Assembly (NCBI RefSeq): GCF_018129995.1
Contig: NZ_JAFCKS010000004.1
Coordinates: 372,001-436,000 of the forward strand
Direction: 5' to 3'
Origin: Bradyrhizobium sp. SZCCT0153
Lineage (GTDB): Bacteria > Pseudomonadota > Alphaproteobacteria > Rhizobiales > Xanthobacteraceae
DNA length: 64,000 nt
Under the pieces are notes generated by a model. That model did not search any database and was not told the DNA's origin. It saw only the letters and a list, made by a program, of their open reading frames with translations. Shown in pieces: positions 42,210 to 52,689 of this stretch. A program made the position numbers and the translations under genes. Each line of letters begins with the position of its first letter. The first letter of the stretch is position 1.

Positions 42210-43703
42210 ATGACCGCTGCCACCATTGCACCGATCCGCTTGCGCTTAGGGCTGGCTGCGCTCGCCGTCAGTGCTTTCAGCGCGTTCGGCACGCCGGCCT
42301 ATGCGCGCGGACCGGAAGGCATTGCCGACGTCGCCGAGAAGGTGATCGACGCGGTCGTCAACATCTCGACCTCGCAGACCGTCGAGGCCAAGGGCGGCGG
42401 CAGCAACACCATGCCGCAACTGCCGCCCGGCTCGCCGTTCGAGGAGTTCTTCGACGACTTCTTCAAGAACCGCAAAGGTCCCGGCGGCGGCGGCAAGGGC
42501 GGCGACAACGGCCCACCACGCAAGACCAACTCGCTCGGAAGCGGCTTCATCATCGACACATCGGGCATCGCTGTCACCAACAACCATGTCATCGCGGACG
42601 CCGACGAGATCAACGTCATCCTCAACGACGGCACCAAGATCAAGGCCGAGCTGGTCGGTGTCGACAAGAAGACCGACCTTGCCGTGCTGAAGTTCAAGCC
42701 GACGAAGCCGCTGGTCGCGGTGAAGTTCGGCGACTCCGACAAGCTCCGCCTCGGCGACTGGGTGGTCGCGATCGGCAATCCGTTCAGCCTCGGCGGCACG
42801 GTGACGGCCGGAATCGTCTCGGCCAAGAACCGCGACATCTCCAACGGGCCCTATGACAGCTACATCCAGACCGACGCCGCCATCAACCGCGGCAATTCCG
42901 GCGGCCCGCTGTTCAACCTCGATGGCGACGTCATCGGCGTCAACACATTGATCATCTCGCCGTCCGGCGGCTCGATCGGCATCGGCTTCGCCGTGCCGTC
43001 GAAGACGGTCGCCGGCGTCGTCGACCAGCTCCGTCAGTTCGGCGAATTGCGCCGCGGCTGGCTTGGCGTGCGCATCCAGAGCGTCACCGACGAGATCGCC
43101 GAAAGCCTCAACATCAAGCCGCCGCGCGGCGCGCTGGTCGCCGGCGTCGACGACAAGGGCCCGGCCAAGCCCGCCGGCATCGAGCCCGGCGACGTCGTCG
43201 TCAAGTTCGACGGCAAGGACGTCAAGGACCCCAAGGACCTTTCCCGCGTCGTTGCCGACACGGCGGTCGGCAAGGAGGTCGACGTCGTCATCATCCGCAA
43301 GGGCCAGGAGGAGACCAAGAAGGTCACGCTCGGCCGTCTCCAGGATCCCGAGAAGGTGCAGGCCGCGGTGAAGGCCGACGAGCCTGCTCCAGAAAAGACT
43401 GTGACGCAGAAGGCGCTTGGCCTAGATCTGGCGGCACTCAGCAAGGATCTGCGCACGCGCTACAAGATCAAGGACAGCGTCAAGGGCGTGGTCGTCACCA
43501 ACGTCGACGCCAATTCGGACGCCGCCGAGAAGCGGCTCTCCGCCGGCGACGTCATCGTCGAGGTGGCGCAGGAGGCGGTCGCCAGCGGCGCCGACATCCA
43601 GAAGCGGGTCGACCAGCTCAAGAAGGACGGCAAGAAGTCCGTACTGCTGCTCGTCTCCAACGGCGACGGCGAGCTGCGCTTCGTGGCGCTGAGCGTTCAG
43701 TAA
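42210..43703 (+). CDS. DegP/HtrA-type periplasmic serine protease (Do family)
   Basis: 497 residues from ATG 42210 with GGAG about 11 bases before it. An Arg/Leu-rich signal peptide ends in AYA. The trypsin-like domain has the full triad: His in VTNNHVIADADE, Asp in KKTDLAVLK and Ser in NRGNSGGPLF. Two PDZ domains follow (RRGWLGVRIQSVTDEIAESLN and GLDLAALSKDLRTRYKI). It degrades or refolds misfolded envelope proteins. Location after hflKC makes a membrane and envelope quality-control cluster. It could be DegP, DegQ or MucD by function. Confidence 0.95.
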   Translation: MTAATIAPIRLRLGLAALAVSAFSAFGTPAYARGPEGIADVAEKVIDAVVNISTSQTVEAKGGGSNTMPQLPPGSPFEEFFDDFFKNRKGPGGGGKGGDNGPPRKTNSLGSGFIIDTSGIAVTNNHVIADADEINVILNDGTKIKAELVGVDKKTDLAVLKFKPTKPLVAVKFGDSDKLRLGDWVVAIGNPFSLGGTVTAGIVSAKNRDISNGPYDSYIQTDAAINRGNSGGPLFNLDGDVIGVNTLIISPSGGSIGIGFAVPSKTVAGVVDQLRQFGELRRGWLGVRIQSVTDEIAESLNIKPPRGALVAGVDDKGPAKPAGIEPGDVVVKFDGKDVKDPKDLSRVVADTAVGKEVDVVIIRKGQEETKKVTLGRLQDPEKVQAAVKADEPAPEKTVTQKALGLDLAALSKDLRTRYKIKDSVKGVVVTNVDANSDAAEKRLSAGDVIVEVAQEAVASGADIQKRVDQLKKDGKKSVLLLVSNGDGELRFVALSVQ

Positions 43704-43720
43704 GGTCTCTGGAATACTGG

Positions 43721-43761
43721 ATCACCCGCTCCACTGCGCAATTGCGCACAAGACGGGTGAT
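43721..43761. repeat. Nested palindrome between degP and serB
   Basis: ATCACCCG at 43721-43728 pairs with CGGGTGAT at 43754-43761, and the interior contains the perfect palindrome TGCGCAATTGCGCA at 43735-43748. It lies between convergent genes, where it may act as a bidirectional transcription stop. It resembles repeat elements in Bradyrhizobium intergenic DNA. Confidence 0.6.
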
Positions 43762-43777
43762 GACAGCGGAGAGGGCG

Positions 43778-44683
43778 TTACGCCTCCACGAACTCGCGCC
43801 GCCGATACCCCTGCGCATACAGCAGCGCGGTGAGATCGCCGTGATCGATTCGCGCCGCTGCCGCGGCGGCCACCGCCGGCTTGGCGTGATAGGCCACGCC
43901 CAGCCCCGCCGCCTGGATCATCGCGAGGTCATTGGCGCCGTCGCCGACCACGACGGAATCGATGTCGTCGAGATCGAACGACTCCATCAGATCCACCAGC
44001 GTCGCGAGCTTCGCCGCGCGGCCCAGGATCGGCTCCTTCACCCCGCCGGTGAACTTGCCGTCGCGGACGACGAGCTCGTTGGCGCGGTTTTCCTGGAAGC
44101 CGATCCTGGCGGCGACCGCGCTGGTGAACAGCGTGAATCCACCGGAGACGAGACAGGCATAGGCGCCGTGGGCGCGCATGGTTGCGACCAGCTCACGGCC
44201 GCCTGGCGTCAGCGTGATGCGTTCGGCCAGCACCTTGTCGACCACGCCGACCGGGAGGTCCTTCAGCAGCGCGACGCGCTCGCGCAGCGCCGGCTCGAAC
44301 TCGATCTCGCCGCGCATCGCGCGATCGGTGATGGCAGCCACGTGGGCCTTCAACCCGGCAAAATCGGCGAGCTCATCGATGCATTCCTGGCTGATCATGG
44401 TGGAATCCATGTCGGCGAGAAAAAGCTTCTTGCGCCGGAAGCCGACTGGCTGCACGACGATGTCGATGGGCAGGTCGCCGCGAAGCTCGCGGAGCCGCTG
44501 TTCGATGGCGTGACGGTCGCCTTCGAGGTTACTGTCGGCGCCGAAGGGGATGTCGACCGCAACCCCGTCGAACAGCCAGTGCGCGGGAGCTGCCTGAGGC
44601 AGCACCGCGCGGGCGCCGTCGACGATGGTAGAGTCGAGCGCGGGATTATTCGGGTTGCAGATCAGCGTGGCGACGAGGGACAT
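43778..44683 (-). CDS. serB: Phosphoserine phosphatase
   Basis: 301 residues from ATG 44681-44683. The HAD phosphatase core has FLADMDSTMISQECIDELA (D-x-D-x-T nucleophile), later GGFTLFTSAVAARIGF and VVGDGANDLAMIQAAGLGVAY. An N-terminal ACT-like region of about 80 residues precedes it, as in SerB. It removes phosphate from phosphoserine in the last step of serine synthesis. It is divergent from miaA with only 11 bases between start codons. Confidence 0.96.
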   Translation of the reverse strand: MSLVATLICNPNNPALDSTIVDGARAVLPQAAPAHWLFDGVAVDIPFGADSNLEGDRHAIEQRLRELRGDLPIDIVVQPVGFRRKKLFLADMDSTMISQECIDELADFAGLKAHVAAITDRAMRGEIEFEPALRERVALLKDLPVGVVDKVLAERITLTPGGRELVATMRAHGAYACLVSGGFTLFTSAVAARIGFQENRANELVVRDGKFTGGVKEPILGRAAKLATLVDLMESFDLDDIDSVVVGDGANDLAMIQAAGLGVAYHAKPAVAAAAAARIDHGDLTALLYAQGYRRREFVEA

Positions 44684-44694
44684 TTGAGGTTTTC

Positions 44695-45651
44695 GTGAGC
44701 GAGAGGCAGGTCAGCGGAAGCTATGTCGGCAAGGCCGTGCTTATCGCAGGCCCGACCGCCAGCGGCAAGTCGGCGCTGGCGCTCGAGCTGGCGCTCGCTG
44801 CGGGCGGGGTCGTGATCAATGCCGATTCCATGCAGGTCTACCGCGACCTCCGCATCATCACGGCGCGTCCCACCCATGGCGACGAGGCGCGCGCTCCGCA
44901 TCGCCTTTACGGTCATGTCGATGCCGCCATGAATTTCTCGGCCGGTGCCTGGGTCAGTGATGCGGCGAAGGCGCTCGACGAGGCGAAGGCCGAGGGTCGC
45001 CTGCCGATCTTCATCGGCGGCACAGGGCTCTATTTCAAGGCGCTGACGGCGGGCCTGTCCGTTGTGCCGGCGATCCCCGCAGAGGTGCGCGAGGACGTGC
45101 GGGCGCGGCTGGAACGGAACGGCGTCGAGGCGCTGCACGCGGAACTCGCAGTCTCCGATCCGCGTGCGGCCGAGCGATTGAACCTGCGCGACCGCACCCG
45201 GATCGCGCGCGCGCTCGAAGTGGTCGAGGCGACCGGGCGTTCGCTGCTCGACTGGCACCATGAGGGCCAGCCGCCCTTGCTGCCCAAGGACAGTTTTCGC
45301 GCGGTGTTTCTCGCGCCCGAACGCGACGAGCTCTACGCGCGCATCGACGCCCGCTTCGATGCCATGTTGGGCGCCGGCGCGCTGCAGGAGGTCGAGCAAC
45401 TCGCCGTCCGACACCTCGATCCGTTGTTGCCGGCCATGAAGGCCCATGGCGTGCCGGCCTTGATCCGGCATCTGCGTGGCGAGCTCAGCCTGGAGCAAGC
45501 CGGCACGATCGGCCGTGCCGATACCCGCCATTACGCCAAGCGGCAATTCACCTGGTTCCGGCACCAGCTGCCGGAATTCGAATGGTTGAAGCCGCAGGAC
45601 GCACGGGGGTGGCTCGCGGCGATCGTGAGGGCGGCTCGGGACCCCGGCTGA
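44695..45651 (+). CDS. miaA: tRNA dimethylallyltransferase
   Basis: 318 residues starting at GTG 44695. The P-loop GPTASGKSALAL, NADSMQVYRDLRI and GGTGLYFKAL are the MiaA signatures, and the C-terminal region has KRQFTWFRHQLPEFEWL. It transfers a dimethylallyl group to N6 of A37 in tRNAs that read codons starting with U, improving reading-frame maintenance. Divergent from serB. The ilvB regulatory leader follows. Confidence 0.97.
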   Translation: MSERQVSGSYVGKAVLIAGPTASGKSALALELALAAGGVVINADSMQVYRDLRIITARPTHGDEARAPHRLYGHVDAAMNFSAGAWVSDAAKALDEAKAEGRLPIFIGGTGLYFKALTAGLSVVPAIPAEVREDVRARLERNGVEALHAELAVSDPRAAERLNLRDRTRIARALEVVEATGRSLLDWHHEGQPPLLPKDSFRAVFLAPERDELYARIDARFDAMLGAGALQEVEQLAVRHLDPLLPAMKAHGVPALIRHLRGELSLEQAGTIGRADTRHYAKRQFTWFRHQLPEFEWLKPQDARGWLAAIVRAARDPG

Positions 45652-45745
45652 CACGGTTTTGTGCCGCGGTTCCCAAATTTACCTCTCGCCGAAGCCCGGG
45701 AACACCGCTACACTGGCAAAATCGCGCGGGAAGGGCCGCATTGCC

Positions 45746-45773
45746 TTGACATCAGGGCATTGGTCGCTATGTT
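45746..45773 (+). promoter_or_regulatory. Sigma-70-type promoter for the ilv leader
   Basis: TTGACA at 45746-45751, a 16-base spacer and TATGTT at 45768-45773. The start point would be near 45780, about 26 bases before the leader peptide ATG. This is the clearest promoter in the window. Confidence 0.75.
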
Positions 45774-45805
45774 TCGCGCAACCTTCGGGAAGCCGGACAC
45801 CTGCC

Positions 45806-45871
45806 ATGCGTAACATTATTACCAAACTCCTTATCGCCGTCGTACCCAGGCACACCGCCGGGGGTGGCTAG
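45806..45871 (+). CDS. ilv operon leader peptide
   Basis: A 21-residue frame from ATG 45806 to TAG: MRNIITKLLIAVVPRHTAGGG. Seven of its residues are Ile, Leu or Val, in the clusters I-I, L-L-I and V-V, which is the pattern of branched-chain amino acid attenuation leaders. It lies 110 bases before ilvB, with a stable stem and then a terminator hairpin between. Ribosome stalling at these codons under amino acid shortage would prevent terminator formation. It has no enzymatic role. Confidence 0.85.
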   Translation: MRNIITKLLIAVVPRHTAGGG

Positions 45872-45925
45872 CTGCCATCCACATGACAGGCGGTGTGCAT
45901 GGGTCCCTCTTCGGGGCCTTTTTTA
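45850..45925 (+). promoter_or_regulatory. ilvB transcription attenuator
   Basis: GCACACCGCC at 45850-45859 pairs perfectly with GGCGGTGTGC at 45889-45898, with an inner stem of GGGTGGC against GCCATCC. Directly after it, GGTCCC 45902-45907 pairs with GGGGCC 45913-45918 around TCTTC and is followed by TTTTTT at 45919-45924, a classic terminator. It starts inside the leader peptide, as attenuators do. The antiterminator pairing is not obvious to me. Confidence 0.8.
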
Positions 45926-45980
45926 TTTCCCGAACCAGACACAAAGAAGCCGCTGACAACAGCGCATCCGGAGCAAGCCA

Positions 45981-47756
<1,776 letters not shown>

Positions 47757-47760
47757 CGCG

Positions 47761-48732
47761 ATGTTCGACCTGAAGGAGCTCGAGCGCGCGCACGAGATCG
47801 TGGGGCAGGCGGTGCCGGCGACGCCGGCGCACGCCTGGCCGCTGCTCAGCCAGCGGCTCGGCACGCAAGTTCTGGTCAAGCATGAAAATCACACGCCGAT
47901 CGGCGCCTTCAAGGTGCGCGGCGGGCTCGTCTATCTCGACCGGCTGAAGCGCGAACGGCCGAACGTTCCGGGCATCATCTCGGCGACGCGCGGCAATCAT
48001 GGCCAGAGCCTGGCCTTTGCCGCGAGCCGCCACGGCGTGCCGGCGGTGATCTACGTGCCCCGCGGCAACTCGGTCGAGAAGAACCGGGCGATGAAGGCGT
48101 TTGGCGCCGAACTGATCGAGCATGGCGACGACTTCCAAGCCGCGCGCGAGGAGGCGGGGCGCCACGCGCAATTCGCCGGGCTTCACATGGTGCCGTCGTT
48201 CCACCCAGACCTCGTTCTGGGGGTGGCGACCTACGCGCTCGAGCTGTTCGGGGCCGCGCCCGATCTCGACATTCTCTACGTACCGATCGGGCAGGGCTCC
48301 GGCATCTGCGGCTGCATCATGGCGCGCGATCTCCTGGGCCTGAAGACCGAGATCGTCGGCGTGCAGTCGACCGAGGCGCCGTCCTACGCGCTATCGTTTG
48401 CGGCAGGTCACGTCGTGACCACCGAGAGCAGCAACACGCTGGCCGACGGGATGGCGACGCGCATTCCCGACGGGGATGCGTTCGCGCTGATCCGCAAGGG
48501 CGCCTCGCGCATCGTAGAGGTCACCGACGACGAGGTCGCCGCCGCGATCCGCGCCTACTGGACCGACACGCACAATCTCGCCGAAGGCGCCGGCGCCGCC
48601 GCGCTCGCCGCGGCGCTTCAGGAAAAGACAAAACTGTCGGGCAAGCGCGTCGGTCTCGTGCTGTCCGGCGGCAATATCGATTTCGATCTGTTCCGCCGTT
48701 GGGTCGGAACGGACGCGCCAGCAATGGCGTGA
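47761..48732 (+). CDS. Threonine dehydratase-like PLP enzyme
   Basis: 323 residues from ATG 47761, 4 bases after ilvB. The type II PLP fold has HTPIGAFKVRGGLVYL (Schiff-base Lys), RGNHGQSLAFAA and the phosphate-binding SGGNIDFDLF. It has no C-terminal ACT-like regulatory domain, so it matches the short catabolic/TdcB-like branch or a related serine/threonine dehydratase. In an ilv operon, it would supply 2-oxobutyrate for isoleucine synthesis. The stop overlaps no gene; ilvN starts 22 bases later. Substrate preference is inferred. Confidence 0.85.
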   Translation: MFDLKELERAHEIVGQAVPATPAHAWPLLSQRLGTQVLVKHENHTPIGAFKVRGGLVYLDRLKRERPNVPGIISATRGNHGQSLAFAASRHGVPAVIYVPRGNSVEKNRAMKAFGAELIEHGDDFQAAREEAGRHAQFAGLHMVPSFHPDLVLGVATYALELFGAAPDLDILYVPIGQGSGICGCIMARDLLGLKTEIVGVQSTEAPSYALSFAAGHVVTTESSNTLADGMATRIPDGDAFALIRKGASRIVEVTDDEVAAAIRAYWTDTHNLAEGAGAAALAAALQEKTKLSGKRVGLVLSGGNIDFDLFRRWVGTDAPAMA

Positions 48733-48754
48733 CGGGAGACAAGAGGGGACGACA

Positions 48755-49297
48755 ATGAACCAGCCCGCATCCGCCTATTTCATCGAGGAGCGTCACGATC
48801 CCAACGAGACGCACACACTATCGGTGCTCGTGCAGAACGAGCCCGGCGTGCTCGCCCGCGTCATCGGCCTGTTCTCCGGGCGCGGCTATAACATCGAGAG
48901 TCTCACGGTCTCGGAGACCGAAAGCCAGAAGCATCTCTCGCGCATCACCATTGTCACCACGGGCACGCCGATGGTGATCGAGCAGATCAAGCACCAGCTC
49001 GACCGCATGATCCCGGTCTATCGCGTCGTCGACATGACGCTGACCAAGCGCTCGATCGAGCGCGAGCTTGCGATGGTGAAGGTGCGCGGACTGGGCGAGC
49101 ATCGGGTCGAAGCGCTGCGACTGGCGGACGCCTTCCGCGCCAGGGTGATCGACGCCACCACCGAGAGCTTTGTGTTCGAGATCACAGGCAATACCGACAA
49201 GATCAATCAATATATCGACCTGATGCGTCCGCTCGGCCTTGTCGAGGTGTCGCGCACCGGCGTCGCCGCGATCGGCCGCGGGCCTGAAGGGATGTGA
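48755..49297 (+). CDS. ilvN: Acetolactate synthase, small (regulatory) subunit
   Basis: 180 residues from ATG 48755. HTLSVLVQNEPGVLARVIGLFSGRGYNIESL is the first ACT domain of the IlvN/IlvH family, and the C-terminal part (LAMVKVRGLGEHRVEALRLADAFRA) the second half. It confers valine feedback sensitivity on the catalytic subunit. Separated from ilvB only by the dehydratase gene, which is an unusual but coherent arrangement. It is followed after 3 bases by a methyltransferase. Confidence 0.96.
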   Translation: MNQPASAYFIEERHDPNETHTLSVLVQNEPGVLARVIGLFSGRGYNIESLTVSETESQKHLSRITIVTTGTPMVIEQIKHQLDRMIPVYRVVDMTLTKRSIERELAMVKVRGLGEHRVEALRLADAFRARVIDATTESFVFEITGNTDKINQYIDLMRPLGLVEVSRTGVAAIGRGPEGM

Positions 49298-49300
49298 GAC

Positions 49301-49996
49301 ATGCTGGCGCGCGACTGGTACTACAACGAGCGGAACCGGATGGGGATCGGGCCTGCAGTGGCCTCGATCTACGACTCCCACGACGATGCCGATCTGCGGG
49401 CGCGCGCCGCGCTGAAGATGCTCGGCGTCCAGCGCGGCTGGCGCATCGCCGATATCGGTTGCGGCAACGGCGTGCTGGCGACCGAGGCTGCGCTGATGGG
49501 CGCCGAGGTCGACGCCATCGACATCTCGCCTGCGATGCTTGCGCTCGCCGAGATCTATGCGCGTGACCGCAAGGCGCCCGTGCGGACGCAGTCCGCTGGT
49601 CTGCTCAGCTTCGCCTACCGGCCGGAATCCTATGACCTGATCGTCAGCGAATTCACACTGCACCATCTGCCGGATTTCTGGAAGGCGGTGGCGATGTCGC
49701 GGATCTATCGCGCGCTCAAGCCCGGTGCGACCTTCTATTTGCGCGACATCGTCTACGCTTCGATGCCCGATGCCGTCGAGCGCGACGTCGAGCAATGGGC
49801 CGACTTCGAGATCAAGAACCACGATTTCTCGCGGGCGAGCGTGGTCACGCATATGCGCGACGAATATTCCACCTTCGGCTGGGTGATGGAGCGGATGCTG
49901 ACCGACGTCGGCTTCACGCTGGTCTCGGCCGACTACCAGGCGCCGATGCACGGCACTTATCTTTTGCGTAAACCGAAAGCCGGCGAGCAAGGCTAA
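49301..49996 (+). CDS. Class I SAM-dependent methyltransferase
   Basis: 231 residues starting at ATG 49301, 3 bases after ilvN. The SAM-binding motif is IADIGCGNGVLATEAALMGAEVDAIDIS, and FTLHHLPDFWKAVAMSRIYRALKPG fits the ubiE/COQ5-like small-molecule branch. There is no membrane segment. It is transcribed with the ilv genes, but no pathway link is visible from sequence; a role in quorum signal, lipid or metabolite methylation is unproven. Confidence 0.82.
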   Translation: MLARDWYYNERNRMGIGPAVASIYDSHDDADLRARAALKMLGVQRGWRIADIGCGNGVLATEAALMGAEVDAIDISPAMLALAEIYARDRKAPVRTQSAGLLSFAYRPESYDLIVSEFTLHHLPDFWKAVAMSRIYRALKPGATFYLRDIVYASMPDAVERDVEQWADFEIKNHDFSRASVVTHMRDEYSTFGWVMERMLTDVGFTLVSADYQAPMHGTYLLRKPKAGEQG

Positions 49997-50036
49997 GACA
50001 ACAGGGCTGCACGACAGGGCAGAACCGGAAACAACA

Positions 50037-50927
50037 ATGAAGCCGGCCGACATCCTCATCGCCATCTTGGTGGCGGTCATCTGGGGGCTTGCGTTCGTCG
50101 CAAGCCGGATCGCTCTCGACGAGTTCTCGCCGGAACTGATGACGGCGATGCGCTTCACCATTGCAGCGGTGCCGTGCCTGTTCATTCCCAGGCCGAAGGT
50201 CGCCTGGCGGCTGCTGGTCGCGATCAGCTTCACGCTGTTCCTCGGGCAGTTCCTCTCGCAAGCTTACGGCATCGCCCATGGCGTGCCGGTCGGGCTGACC
50301 AGCGTTGTCGTGCAGAGCCAGGCCCTGTTCACGATTGGCTTTGCTGCCGCTGCATTCGGCGAGCGGCCGACGCCGGCGCAGACGCTGGGCATCGTCATTG
50401 CAGCAGTCGGCCTCCTGATGATCTGCGGTACCGTCGGTTATGATTTCAGCGTTGGCGCGTTTGCGGTTCTGATGATCGCGCCGGTCAGCTTTGCCGTGGG
50501 CAACGTCCTGCTGCGAGGCGCGCGCGGCGTGCCGATGTTCGACCTGTTCGCCTGGTTGTGCCTTGTCACCGCGGTGCCCCTGCTCTTGCTCGCGCTGGTC
50601 GTCAACGGGCCGGAGCCGACGTGGCGCTCGCTGATCCATATGTCGCTCACCGGCCTCATCTGCCTGCTGGTGATCGGGGCCATCTCGACCAGCATCGCCT
50701 ACTGGCTCTGGGGCCGGCTGTTGCGTGACTATCCTGCCGCACAGGTGGTGCCGTTCGCGCTGCTCGTGCCGTTCGTCGGCTCGGCCGCCTCCAGCATCGT
50801 GTTCGGAGAAAGATTCGGACCCTTGCGCCTCGCCGGCATGCTGACCGTGATCGGCGGTATCGCGGTGATGGTGCTGGCGAAGCGACCCGCGGCGTTACCC
50901 AAAGAACCGCAACCGAAGACGGCGTGA
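50037..50927 (+). CDS. EamA family (DMT) transporter
   Basis: 296 residues from ATG 50037. Two EamA halves, each with five membrane segments: LIAILVAVIWGLAFVASRIAL at the start, and AYWLWGRLLRDYPAAQVVPFALLVPF in the second. Such proteins export amino acids and other metabolites. It is followed by a LysE-family gene after 7 bases, so two exporters lie inside the branched-chain amino acid block. Substrate unknown. Confidence 0.9.
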   Translation: MKPADILIAILVAVIWGLAFVASRIALDEFSPELMTAMRFTIAAVPCLFIPRPKVAWRLLVAISFTLFLGQFLSQAYGIAHGVPVGLTSVVVQSQALFTIGFAAAAFGERPTPAQTLGIVIAAVGLLMICGTVGYDFSVGAFAVLMIAPVSFAVGNVLLRGARGVPMFDLFAWLCLVTAVPLLLLALVVNGPEPTWRSLIHMSLTGLICLLVIGAISTSIAYWLWGRLLRDYPAAQVVPFALLVPFVGSAASSIVFGERFGPLRLAGMLTVIGGIAVMVLAKRPAALPKEPQPKTA

Positions 50928-50934
50928 GGTGAGC

Positions 50935-51537
50935 ATGTCCCAATCGCTGTTCTATGCCTTCCTCGCCTTCATGGTGGTGATGTACTTCACGCCAGGACCG
51001 AACAACATCATGCTGCTGGCTTCTGGCCTGACCTACGGTTTCCGGCGTACCATCCCCCACATCGTTGGCATCGTCCTCGGCTTTGCCTTCATGGTTGCCG
51101 CGGTCGGCCTCGGGCTCGGCACGGTGTTCCTGGCCTATCCGATCCTCCAGACCATCCTGAAATATGCCGGTGCCGCCTACCTGATCTATCTTGCCGCCGC
51201 GATCGCCATGTCCGGCCCGGCCAAGCCGGGCGCGGAGAGTGCCCGCGGCCCGATGACCTTCTGGGGCGCGGCGATGTTCCAATGGATCAATGCCAAAGGC
51301 TGGGTGATCGTGATTGGCACCATTACCGCCTATGCGGCGATCGCCCGGTTTCCGATCAACATCGCGATCCAGACCCTGGTCAGCCTGCTCGTCGGCACCG
51401 TCTCGACGGTGCTCTGGGCCCTTTTCGGGACAGCGCTGCGTCCCGTTCTGACGTCAGAGCGGCTGGTCCGCGCCTTCAATATCCTGATGGCGATCCTGCT
51501 GCTGGCCTCCCTCTACCCCGTTTTCATGGATGCATGA
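50935..51537 (+). CDS. LysE/RhtB family translocator
   Basis: 200 residues from ATG 50935; a GTG two codons earlier is possible. MVVMYFTPGPNNIMLLASGLTYGF is the LysE signature (T-P-G-P-N-N), and about six membrane segments follow. The family exports amino acids, some of them branched-chain or hydroxy derivatives. Its place between the ilv genes suggests overflow control of branched-chain amino acids; this is inference. Confidence 0.9.
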   Translation: MSQSLFYAFLAFMVVMYFTPGPNNIMLLASGLTYGFRRTIPHIVGIVLGFAFMVAAVGLGLGTVFLAYPILQTILKYAGAAYLIYLAAAIAMSGPAKPGAESARGPMTFWGAAMFQWINAKGWVIVIGTITAYAAIARFPINIAIQTLVSLLVGTVSTVLWALFGTALRPVLTSERLVRAFNILMAILLLASLYPVFMDA

Positions 51538-51541
51538 TGTC

Positions 51542-51609
51542 GCGGATTTCCATGCAGAAACGGGTTTCCTTAAGGGGCCAAAATGCTCTAGACAGCCCCG
51601 GAAATCCGC
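51542..51609 (+). promoter_or_regulatory. Three-way-junction structured leader before ilvC
   Basis: Outer stem GCGGATTTCC (51542-51551) with GGAAATCCGC (51600-51609), perfect over 10 bp. It encloses hairpin GAAAC-GG-GTTTC (51557-51568) and hairpin GGGGC...GCCCC (51574-51578 with 51595-51599). It ends 60 bases before ilvC ATG. There is no T-run, so it is not a plain terminator. Confidence 0.55.
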
Positions 51610-51669
51610 AAATTTCACCCTTCGGACACTGACCATCGGCCGATTCTGGCCCTGAACGAGGAAACGACC

Positions 51670-52689
51670 ATGCGTGTTTATTACGATCGCGACGCTGACC
51701 TGAACCTGATCAAGGGCAAGAAGGTCGTCATCGTCGGCTACGGCAGCCAGGGCCACGCCCATGCGCTGAACCTCAAGGATTCCGGCGTCAAGGACGTCGC
51801 CATCGCGCTACGCAAGGGTTCGGCCTCGGCCAAGAAGGCGGAAGCCGCCGGCTTCAAGGTGATGGAAGTCGCCGAAGCTGCCAAATGGGCCGACCTCGTC
51901 ATGATGCTGACCCCGGACGAACTCCAGGGCGACATCTACCGCGAGCACCTGCACGACAACATGAAGAAGGGCGCCGCCCTCGTCTTCGCGCACGGCCTCA
52001 ACGTCCACTTCAATCTGCTCGACCCGCGCGCCGATCTCGACGTGCTGATGATCGCGCCCAAGGGCCCCGGCCACACCGTGCGCTCGGAGTACCAGCGCGG
52101 CGGCGGCGTTCCCTGCCTGATCGCGATCGCCAAGGACGTCTCGGGCAACGCCCATGACCTCGGCCTCTCCTACGCCTCCGCGGTCGGCGGCGGCCGGGCC
52201 GGCATCATCGAGACCACCTTCAAGGAAGAGTGCGAGACCGATCTGTTCGGCGAGCAGGTCGTGCTCTGCGGCGGCCTGGTCGAGCTGATCAAGGGCGGCT
52301 ACGAGACCCTGGTCGAAGCCGGCTACGCCCCGGAGATGGCCTACTTCGAGTGCCTGCACGAAGTGAAGCTGATCGTCGACCTGATCTATGAAGGCGGCAT
52401 CGCCAACATGAACTACTCGATCTCCAACACCGCCGAGTACGGCGAGTACGTTACCGGTCCGCGCATCGTCACCGACGAGACCAAGAAGGAGATGAAGCGC
52501 GTGCTCAACGACATCCAGTCCGGCAAGTTCGCCCGCGACTGGATGCTCGAGAACAAGGTCAACCAGACCTCGTTCAAGGCGACCCGCGCCAAGCTCGCCG
52601 AGCATCCGATCGAGGAAGTCGGCGCCAAGCTTCGCGACATGATGCCCTGGATCAAGAAGGGCGCGCTGGTCGACAAGAGCAAGAACTAA
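51670..52689 (+). CDS. ilvC: Ketol-acid reductoisomerase
   Basis: 339 residues from ATG 51670. The NADP-binding start is KKVVIVGYGSQGHAHALNLKDSG, and the metal/substrate part has APKGPGHTVRSEYQRGGGVPC. Length 339 is the short class I enzyme. It converts acetolactate to dihydroxyisovalerate (and the isoleucine equivalent) with NADPH and Mg2+. The gene lies 132 bases after lysE, and its own terminator is at 52763-52795. Confidence 0.98.
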   Translation: MRVYYDRDADLNLIKGKKVVIVGYGSQGHAHALNLKDSGVKDVAIALRKGSASAKKAEAAGFKVMEVAEAAKWADLVMMLTPDELQGDIYREHLHDNMKKGAALVFAHGLNVHFNLLDPRADLDVLMIAPKGPGHTVRSEYQRGGGVPCLIAIAKDVSGNAHDLGLSYASAVGGGRAGIIETTFKEECETDLFGEQVVLCGGLVELIKGGYETLVEAGYAPEMAYFECLHEVKLIVDLIYEGGIANMNYSISNTAEYGEYVTGPRIVTDETKKEMKRVLNDIQSGKFARDWMLENKVNQTSFKATRAKLAEHPIEEVGAKLRDMMPWIKKGALVDKSKN

